A stretch of DNA of 11,099 bases from an uncultured Granulicatella sp. (GTDB lineage Bacteria; Bacillota; Bacilli; Lactobacillales; Aerococcaceae): positions 1 to 11,099 of the forward strand of contig CALATC010000171.1 of NCBI GenBank assembly GCA_937891475.1, given 5' to 3'. Under the pieces are notes generated by a model, which saw nothing but the letters and a program-made list of their open reading frames with translations, made no database searches and had not been told where the DNA came from. Below, piece by piece: positions 6,264 to 11,099 of this stretch. Made by a program: the position numbers and the translations under genes. Position 1 is the stretch's first letter, and the number at the start of each line of letters is the position of its first letter.

Positions 6264-7016
6264 GTGGATGCGTTAACGCTACGTATTGGGGAATTTGAAG
6301 GCCCAATGGATTTGTTATTACATTTAATTAAAGAGATGAAAATTGATATTTATAACATTCCAATGGTGGAATTAACGCATCAATATTTATCCTATATTCA
6401 TTCCATGCAAGAAATGGAATTAGAAGTAGCTAGCGAGTATTTATTAATGGCAGCAACTTTATTAGAAATTAAAGCAAGAATGCTTTTACCGAAACCAAAA
6501 GTGGAAATCGATGAAGTAGAAGTAGAAGAAGATCCACGGGATGAGTTAGTTGAAAAATTAATGGAATATAAGCAATTCCAAGAAGGTGCCAAAAAACTGG
6601 AAGAACTTTCGGTTCAAAGAGGGATGCATTATGGAAAAGAAGCGAGTGATTTATCCGCTCTTCAAGAAATTATTCCATTACAAGAAGGACAAGTAACGAC
6701 TCAAGATTTATGGAATGCATTAAAAAAAATAGCAAGAAGAAATCTTGAAAAAATGCCTCTACAAGCCAATATTCAACATGAAACACATACGGTAGAGGAA
6801 ATGATGGATTCGATTTTAACAAAAATTCAAGAAAATCCTCAAAAAAGTATTCGATTTGATAAATGTTTCCCTTCGTTTCATCGTCATGCCATTGTGACAA
6901 CATTTTTGGCGATGTTACAATTAGTAAGGGAACATAAAATTCGTTTGGTTCAACATGTGCCTTATGAAGATATTGTTTTAGAAACTTGCGATAAAGGTGG
7001 TGCATTTAGTGAATAA
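6264..7016 (+). CDS. scpA: Segregation and condensation protein A (kleisin)
   Basis: A 250-residue nucleoid-associated protein, the kleisin subunit of the bacterial SMC-ScpAB condensin; it bridges SMC heads and binds a ScpB dimer, acting in chromosome compaction and segregation. The N-terminal SMC-neck-binding helical region is unmistakable (FEGPMDLLLHLIKEMKIDIYNIPM, from residue 11), followed by SEYLLMAATLLEIKARMLLPKP. A central charged linker, rich in glutamate from about 80 to 100, is followed by the ScpB-binding stretch and a C-terminal winged helix (VTTFLAMLQLVREHKIRLVQ). The start is GTG at 6264 with AGGAG at 6251-6255, 8 bases upstream; the ATG at 6268 is out of frame and stops at once. 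It overlaps scpB by 8 bases, as expected for partners made in fixed proportion. Confidence 0.95.
   Translation: MDALTLRIGEFEGPMDLLLHLIKEMKIDIYNIPMVELTHQYLSYIHSMQEMELEVASEYLLMAATLLEIKARMLLPKPKVEIDEVEVEEDPRDELVEKLMEYKQFQEGAKKLEELSVQRGMHYGKEASDLSALQEIIPLQEGQVTTQDLWNALKKIARRNLEKMPLQANIQHETHTVEEMMDSILTKIQENPQKSIRFDKCFPSFHRHAIVTTFLAMLQLVREHKIRLVQHVPYEDIVLETCDKGGAFSE
6994..7001 (+). promoter_or_regulatory. Ribosome binding site that decides the scpB start
   Basis: AAGGTGGT lies 7 bases before GTG 7009. The in-frame GTG codons at 6997 and 7000 overlap the motif itself and cannot use it, so 7009 is preferred. The site lies inside the scpA coding end. Confidence 0.6.
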
Positions 7017-7617
7017 TTATTTAGCAGCAACTCAAGCTTTATTATTTGTAGCAGGAGATGATGGCTTAACACTAGAAGAAATTAGTTATGTCGTTGGTAT
7101 TGAAAAAACGGCAGTTCGACAACTATTAGAAGAATTAATGGAACAATTAAAAGATGAAACAAGTGGTTTAGAATTAATTTTAACAGCACAACGTTATAAA
7201 TTTGTGACGAAAGCATCGTTAAAACCTTATCTTGAAAAATATGCTGTTTCTCCATTTTCTTCCCAATTATCTAGTGCAGCTTTGGAAACATTGGCTATTA
7301 TTGCTTATAAACAGCCTATTACAAGATTAGAAGTAGAAAGTATTCGTGGAGTTCAATGTAGTGGTGCTATTCAAAAATTATTGTTAAGAGATTTAATTGA
7401 AGAAGCCGGTCGAATGGATAGTCCAGGTCGTCCAAAATTATATCGTACGACCACTTATTTTATGGATTATTTTGGATTAGAAACATTGGATCAATTACCA
7501 GATGTGGAATCATTACTAGAATTAAGCCAAGAAGAAAGTAAGCAATTATTTAAAAATAATGAAGACTTATTTGCAGAATTAGAACAAAAGCATCAAGAGG
7601 ATGAAACTATTTCGTAA
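7009..7617 (+). CDS. scpB: Segregation and condensation protein B
   Basis: A 202-residue protein, close to the usual ScpB size of about 190-200. It dimerises and binds the central part of ScpA in the SMC-ScpAB complex on the nucleoid. ScpB consists of two winged-helix domains. The first covers about residues 1-80 (ATQALLFVAGDDGLTLEEISYVVG). The second includes the strongly conserved LETLAIIAYKQPITRLEVESIRG near residue 90, followed by a GRPKLYRTTTYFMDYFGLETLDQLP segment. The acidic tail after about 165 is low in complexity and probably disordered. It overlaps scpA by 8 bases and is followed 18 bases later by rluB, an arrangement common in Bacillota. The GTG start is chosen from the ribosome binding site; GTG 6997 or 7000 would add three or four residues. 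Confidence 0.95.
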   Translation: MNNYLAATQALLFVAGDDGLTLEEISYVVGIEKTAVRQLLEELMEQLKDETSGLELILTAQRYKFVTKASLKPYLEKYAVSPFSSQLSSAALETLAIIAYKQPITRLEVESIRGVQCSGAIQKLLLRDLIEEAGRMDSPGRPKLYRTTTYFMDYFGLETLDQLPDVESLLELSQEESKQLFKNNEDLFAELEQKHQEDETIS

Positions 7618-7635
7618 GAAAGGAAGGAGTATCTC

Positions 7636-8361
7636 GTGGAAAGATTACAGAAGGTTATGGCACATGCCGGAATTGCATCTCGTAGAAAATGTGAAGCCTT
7701 TATTGAAGAAGGTCGTGTGAAAGTAAATGGTACTGTTGTCAGAGAATTAGGATATAAAGTGTCTCAAACAGATAAAATTGAAGTAGATGGTATTCCAATT
7801 TATAAAGAAGAGCCTGTTTACTTTATGTTTTATAAACCAAAATCTGTCTTATCAAGTGTAACAGATGATAGAGGACGTACGGTTATTAGTGATTATTTTA
7901 AAGATGTTCCTCAGCGTGTCTATCCTGTAGGAAGATTAGACTATGATACAACAGGATTAATTTTATTAACGAATGATGGAGAATTTGCGAATTTAATGAC
8001 GCATCCAAAACATCATGTTGAGAAAAAATATATTGCTAAAGTAAAAGGTGTTCCAACCCCTCGTCATATGAGACAATTAGAAAGAGGAATTTGGATTGAT
8101 GGCAAGAAAACTTCTAAAGCAGTTGCCAGAATATTATCCGTTGATACGGAAAAAAATACAGGGATTGTTTCTTTAACGATTCATGAAGGTTGGAATCACC
8201 AAGTAAAGAAAATGTTTGAAGCGGTGGAACTACCTGTTCAAAAATTAAAACGAGAAGAATTCGGATTCTTAACATTAGAAAATTTAAGACCGGGAGATTA
8301 TCGTGAACTTCGTGCCTTTGAAGTTCAAAAATTAGTTCGTTTAGCAAAGAATGAGATTTAA
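7636..8361 (+). CDS. rluB: 23S rRNA pseudouridine synthase, RluB/RsuA family
   Basis: A 241-residue cytoplasmic enzyme that isomerises a uridine of 23S rRNA; U2605 (E. coli numbering) is the RluB target. The N-terminal S4 RNA-binding domain covers about 1-60 (ERLQKVMAHAGIASRRKCEAFIEEGRVKVNG). The RsuA-type catalytic domain follows from about 62 (YFMFYKPKSVLSS), with the catalytic aspartate D102 in GRLDYDTTGLILLTNDGE. The C-terminal motif EGWNHQVKKMFEAVELPVQKLKR carries the family's RQxR-like helix, here with NHQVKKM instead of the usual NRQVRRM. The start is GTG with GGAAGGAG at 7622-7629, 6 bases upstream. The gene follows scpB closely, as in many Bacillota. RsuA and RluF relatives share the fold; position after scpB makes RluB most likely. 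Confidence 0.92.
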   Translation: MERLQKVMAHAGIASRRKCEAFIEEGRVKVNGTVVRELGYKVSQTDKIEVDGIPIYKEEPVYFMFYKPKSVLSSVTDDRGRTVISDYFKDVPQRVYPVGRLDYDTTGLILLTNDGEFANLMTHPKHHVEKKYIAKVKGVPTPRHMRQLERGIWIDGKKTSKAVARILSVDTEKNTGIVSLTIHEGWNHQVKKMFEAVELPVQKLKREEFGFLTLENLRPGDYRELRAFEVQKLVRLAKNEI

Positions 8362-8379
8362 TTGACTTTCTAAAAGCAA

Positions 8380-8419
8380 TTGAAAACAATACTAATAAAA
8401 TAGATAATTATGGTATAAT
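8380..8419 (+). promoter_or_regulatory. Promoter of the tsaE operon
   Basis: A perfect TATAAT (8414-8419) is preceded by TGG (8411-8413), giving an extended -10 element; no good -35 stands 17 bases upstream. An alternative pair TTGAAA (8380-8385) and GATAAT (8403-8408) has an ideal 17-base spacer. Initiation from the extended -10 would fall near 8426, about 50 bases before the tsaE ATG. Confidence 0.7.
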
Positions 8420-8447
8420 GACAAGAGTAAACCTCTTGTCTTTTTTT
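8420..8447 (+). terminator. Intrinsic terminator of the cvfB-rluB run, overlapping the tsaE promoter
   Basis: A perfect 8-bp stem GACAAGAG (8420-8427) / CTCTTGTC (8433-8440) with a TAAAC loop is followed by seven T residues (8441-8447). It begins directly after the -10 box of the tsaE promoter. Transcripts starting near 8426 would lack the left arm and so escape termination, whereas read-through from rluB would carry the full hairpin. Confidence 0.82.
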
Positions 8448-8476
8448 GAGGAATTTTCACTGAAGTGAGGAACAAT

Positions 8477-8962
8477 ATGAGTATCACAATTCAAACAACA
8501 TCACAGGAAGAAACGATGAAAATCGGCGAATTATTAGCAAAAGATGCTTTTCCTAACAGTACGATTATTTTGTCTGGAGACTTAGGTGCTGGTAAAACAA
8601 CTTTTACAAAAGGTTTTGCTTTAGGATTAGACATTACACGTGTCATCAAAAGTCCAACCTATACATTAATTCGTGAGTATACAAAAGGTCGCTTGCCTTT
8701 ATTTCATATGGATATGTATCGTATTGAAGAAAGTGGAGGAGCAAGTGAAATTGGTTTAGAAGAATATTTTCATCGTGAAGGTGTTGTAATGGTGGAATGG
8801 GCGAATTTTATCGAAGAAGAATTACCTATGAATCGATTAATTATTTCTATTGAACAAACTTCTCTTACGACTCGTACGATTACAATGACTGCAATTGGAG
8901 AAGAATATGAAAATTGGTTAAATCAATTTGAAGGTTGGTGGACAATTGAAAGAGAAAGTTGA
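8477..8962 (+). CDS. tsaE: tRNA threonylcarbamoyladenosine biosynthesis ATPase TsaE
   Basis: A 161-residue cytoplasmic P-loop ATPase needed with TsaB and TsaD to make the t6A37 modification of ANN-decoding tRNAs. The Walker A motif is SGDLGAGKTT (33-42), with K40 and T41. SPTYTLIREY (59-68) and HMDMYR (77-82, D79) are the family's switch and metal-site elements, and VMVEWANFIEEELP (104-117) with E107 and W108 is the TsaE signature. The start is ATG 8477 with GTGAGGAA at 8466-8472; an upstream in-frame GTG at 8465 overlaps that site and is rejected. It is first in its operon and overlaps the following acetyltransferase gene by 17 bases. The partners tsaB and tsaD are not in the window. The length is slightly above the typical 150 or so residues because of the C-terminal WLNQFEGWW tail. 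Confidence 0.95.
   Translation: MSITIQTTSQEETMKIGELLAKDAFPNSTIILSGDLGAGKTTFTKGFALGLDITRVIKSPTYTLIREYTKGRLPLFHMDMYRIEESGGASEIGLEEYFHREGVVMVEWANFIEEELPMNRLIISIEQTSLTTRTITMTAIGEEYENWLNQFEGWWTIERES
8930..8941 (+). promoter_or_regulatory. Possible ribosome binding site for the GNAT gene
   Basis: GAAGGTTGGTGG lies inside the tsaE end. Its AAGG core (8931-8934) is 11 bases before TTG 8946, and the second GGTGG part (8937-8941) is 4 bases before it. It cannot serve the in-frame TTG at 8928, so 8946 is preferred, but neither start has an ideal site. Confidence 0.35.
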
Positions 8963-9473
8963 ATTAGAAATTGAAGTAGTCTCTGTAGAAGATGCAGAAG
9001 CTTTAATTGAATATACAAAAAAAGTTGGAAAAGAAACAAATTTTTTAAGCTTTGGTGAAGAAGGGTTAGAGTTAAGTATCCAACAAGAAGAATTATATAT
9101 TCAATCTGTTTTAGAAAGTGAGAATCAAATGATGCTACTTGCAAAATTAGGACAAGAAATTATTGCAGTCGCTTCAATTGGAGGAAATTCAAAAGAGAAA
9201 TTTCAACATGTTGGTGAATTAGGCATTAGTATTTTAAAAGAATATTGGGGTCAAGGATTAGGAAGTGCCTTAATGGAAGAATTACTTTCATGGGCAAAAG
9301 ACTATTCACCTCTTGAAAAAATTAAATTAGCAGTTGTTAAAGAAAATGTTGCAGCTATTGCTTTATATAAAAAGTTTGGATTTAAAGTAGTAGCAATTGA
9401 GGAAAAAGAAATGAAAGTAAATAGTCAATATTATGATGTCATTCAAATGGCCTATTTTTTAGAAAAGGAGTAA
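8946..9473 (+). CDS. GNAT-family N-acetyltransferase
   Basis: About 175 residues, a single GNAT domain that transfers an acetyl group from acetyl-CoA to an amine of unknown identity. The acetyl-CoA loop is seen in ELGISILKEYWGQGLGSALMEELLSWA (91-117), with the Q-x-x-G-x-A motif at 103-108. The later ENVAAIALYKKFGFK (133-147) is the usual motif B. The N-terminal segment around VGKETNFLSFGEEG (27-40) resembles small stand-alone GNATs of Lactobacillales rather than RimI. The gene overlaps tsaE by 17 bases and ends 3 bases before mtnN, so all three are cotranscribed. The start is uncertain: TTG 8946 is chosen for its upstream GGTTGGTGG, and TTG 8928 would add six residues. The substrate cannot be told from sequence; a protein N-terminus, a polyamine or a small amine are all possible. 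Confidence 0.85.
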   Translation: MKEKVELEIEVVSVEDAEALIEYTKKVGKETNFLSFGEEGLELSIQQEELYIQSVLESENQMMLLAKLGQEIIAVASIGGNSKEKFQHVGELGISILKEYWGQGLGSALMEELLSWAKDYSPLEKIKLAVVKENVAAIALYKKFGFKVVAIEEKEMKVNSQYYDVIQMAYFLEKE

Positions 9474-9476
9474 TAC

Positions 9477-10178
9477 ATGAAAGTTGGAATTATTGCAGCG
9501 ATGGAAGAGGAGAAACGTCTTCTATCTGAAGAAATGACAATTGAACAGGAAGTAAAAATTGCAGGATGGACATTTTTAGAAGGAACTTTAAATGGCGTAT
9601 CGATTGTATTAGTGCAATCTGGTATTGGAAAAGTAATGTCTAGTGTAACAGCTGCTTTATTAATTCATCATTTTAATGTGACGCTAGTCATTAATACAGG
9701 ATCAGCAGGTGGATTTGGAACAGAAATGAATATTGGAGATATTGTGGTTGCTACAGAATTAGCGTATAGCGATGCAGATGTAACAGCCTTTCAATATGAA
9801 TATGGACAAATGCCAGGAATGCCTGCACGTTTTCAAGCGCAAGTAATTGAAGACGACGTGATTGAGGAAATCCAATCTGAATTGAAGTTATCGGTCTTTA
9901 AAGGATTAGTCGTTTCAGCAGATAGTTTTATTCATCGTGAAGATCAACGTTTATTTATTTTAAAGCATTTCCCAGATGTTTTAGCAACAGAAATGGAGGG
10001 AGCTTCTATTGCGCAAGCTTGTTATGCATTGCAAACTCCAGTGATTGTTGTTAGAGCTATCTCGGATATGCCAGAAAAAGGAACCTCAGCAGTTGATTTT
10101 GATACATTTATTGTAGAAGCAGGTCGAAAATCAGCACTGATTGTTCATCAATTATTACATCATTTAAAAGAAGCTTAA
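9477..10178 (+). CDS. mtnN: 5'-methylthioadenosine/S-adenosylhomocysteine nucleosidase
   Basis: A 233-residue cytoplasmic hydrolase, family length, cleaving adenine from MTA, S-adenosylhomocysteine and 5'-deoxyadenosine. It clears inhibitory by-products of methylation and radical-SAM reactions, and feeds S-ribosylhomocysteine to LuxS where that enzyme exists. Active-site residues line up with E. coli MTAN: E12 (AAMEEEKRLL), the NTGSAGGF glycine loop (73-80), S148 and F151 (SADSFIHRE), M173 and E174 (ATEMEGASIA) and the catalytic acid D197 (RAISDMPE). The start is clear: AAGGAG at 9465-9470, inside the end of the acetyltransferase gene, 6 bases before ATG. It sits third in the tsaE operon. Its adenine product links loosely to purine salvage encoded earlier in the window, but no direct coupling is shown. 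Confidence 0.96.
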   Translation: MKVGIIAAMEEEKRLLSEEMTIEQEVKIAGWTFLEGTLNGVSIVLVQSGIGKVMSSVTAALLIHHFNVTLVINTGSAGGFGTEMNIGDIVVATELAYSDADVTAFQYEYGQMPGMPARFQAQVIEDDVIEEIQSELKLSVFKGLVVSADSFIHREDQRLFILKHFPDVLATEMEGASIAQACYALQTPVIVVRAISDMPEKGTSAVDFDTFIVEAGRKSALIVHQLLHHLKEA

Positions 10179-10197
10179 TGATTAGGGGGGAGTTCTC

Positions 10198-11099
10198 GTG
10201 TTAAATATTGGAGTTGTTGGGATTGGTGCGATTGCACAAAAAGCCTATTTACCAGTAATGCGTTCGATTGGTAATGTGAAATGGTATATGTGTACTAGAA
10301 ATGTTGAAGTTTTACAACGAGAATCAAAACTATTAGGACGTTGTATTCCATGTAGTAGTGTGGATGAATTATTACAGTTTGATTTAGATGGGGTCATGAT
10401 TCATGTCTCAACAGATGCCCATGTAGAAGTTGCAAAGCAATTTTTAGAAAAAGGAATTCCTGTATATTTAGATAAACCGATTGCTCCTAGTTATGAAGAA
10501 ACGCTTGAATTATACCGATTAGCAAAAGAAAATCAAACTTTCTTAACAGCTGGATTTAATCGCCGTTTTGCTCCAAAAGTAGTGGAATTAAAAAATGTTG
10601 CTCATAAGAAGAGAATTGTAACAGAAAAAAATTGTACAATTCCAAGTTTTGAAAATCGAACTCGTATATTTGATGTTTTTATTCATCCATTGGATACAGC
10701 ATTATTTTTAATGGATGAAAAACCAAAACGTGGTTCATTTTATTATAAGAAAAATCGTGGCGTTATTGAACAATGTACGATTTATTTAGAAAATGAGGAA
10801 CAATCAGCCATTGTGATGATGAATACAGAATCTGGAGCGAATCTTGAAAGAATTGAAGTTCAAGCAGAAACTGGCACTTTTTCATTACAAAATTTAACAG
10901 ACTTGACGATTTATCAAGGTGGAGAAGAAATTAAAGATCATTTTTCATCATGGGATTCTACTTTATATAAGAGAGGATTTGAGAGTATTGTTCATTCCTT
11001 TATTATTGCTGTTCAAACTCAAGGTGAAAATCCAGTTTCTCCTATTTCAAGCTTATTAAGTCATTTTATTTGCGAGAGATTAGCACATGCAAAAGCATC
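10198..11099 (+). CDS. Gfo/Idh/MocA-family oxidoreductase, 3'-truncated by the window edge
   Basis: Three hundred complete codons are visible without a stop; the gene continues beyond 11099. These cytoplasmic NAD(P)-dependent dehydrogenases act mostly on sugars, inositols or sugar-nucleotides. The N-terminal Rossmann fold shows the dinucleotide loop NIGVVGIGAIAQKAYLP (3-19). VMIHVSTDAH and then VYLDKPIA (91-98) correspond to the family's EKP motif, with Asp in place of Glu and the lysine kept. AGFNRRFAPKV (118-128) matches the usual GFNRRF segment, and IHPLDTALFLM (162-172) carries the histidine at the usual catalytic position. GTG at 10198 is preceded by AGGGGGGAG (10184-10192), and mtnN ends 19 bases upstream, so it is probably cotranscribed with mtnN. 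The C-terminus looks nearly complete, since the family is about 300-350 residues. The substrate is unknown. Confidence 0.9.
   Translation, partial: MLNIGVVGIGAIAQKAYLPVMRSIGNVKWYMCTRNVEVLQRESKLLGRCIPCSSVDELLQFDLDGVMIHVSTDAHVEVAKQFLEKGIPVYLDKPIAPSYEETLELYRLAKENQTFLTAGFNRRFAPKVVELKNVAHKKRIVTEKNCTIPSFENRTRIFDVFIHPLDTALFLMDEKPKRGSFYYKKNRGVIEQCTIYLENEEQSAIVMMNTESGANLERIEVQAETGTFSLQNLTDLTIYQGGEEIKDHFSSWDSTLYKRGFESIVHSFIIAVQTQGENPVSPISSLLSHFICERLAHAKA

Noticed and set aside
6670..7005. Reverse-strand 111-codon open frame inside scpA
   Set aside because: It lies fully within scpA, its composition follows the antisense of glutamate- and lysine-rich codons, and no ribosome binding site is seen.
8114..8389. 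Reverse-strand open frame across the 3' end of rluB
   Set aside because: It is almost wholly antisense to rluB, with no start context or domain.
8401..8422. Possible Fur box (GATAAT...TATAATGA) near the tsaE promoter
   Set aside because: Only the half-site GATAAT matches; the second half reads as the -10 box, and tsaE is not an iron gene.

Overview
The window looks like chromosomal DNA of a low-GC Gram-positive bacterium (Bacillota). It is AT-rich, uses TTA-heavy leucine codons, has strong GGAGG-type ribosome binding sites and frequent GTG starts, and every gene lies on the plus strand. Gene content and order (fur, xerD, deoB, purine nucleoside phosphorylase, scpA, scpB, rluB) match a neighbourhood known from Bacillus subtilis in compact form. 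A member of Lactobacillales, perhaps a Granulicatella/Carnobacteriaceae-like commensal, is my best guess; that placement is inference.

Region 1 (1-1852): the last 40 codons of a probable nucleotidyltransferase, possibly LicC-like, are followed after one base by a BCCT-family transporter with a conserved aromatic cage for quaternary amines. Together they suggest choline uptake and activation. The 276-bp gap after the transporter holds a promoter-like pair, a predicted four-way-junction RNA or inverted-repeat element, and an intrinsic terminator. This is the least explained part of the window.

Region 2 (1856-8447): a tightly packed housekeeping run. It holds cvfB (S1-domain RNA-binding regulator), fur (iron regulator), xerD (chromosome dimer resolution), deoB and punA (nucleoside salvage), scpA and scpB (condensin partners of SMC) and rluB (23S rRNA pseudouridine synthase). 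A strong hairpin plus T-run lies between deoB and punA, so the last four genes may be partly uncoupled from the first four. A second hairpin plus T-run follows rluB.

Region 3 (8380-11099): a promoter overlapping the rluB terminator drives tsaE (t6A tRNA modification), a GNAT acetyltransferase, mtnN (MTA/SAH nucleosidase) and a Gfo/Idh/MocA oxidoreductase that runs off the window.

Apart from the 1613-1852 element, this is ordinary core-genome sequence. I saw no CRISPR array, phage gene, insertion sequence, rRNA or tRNA.
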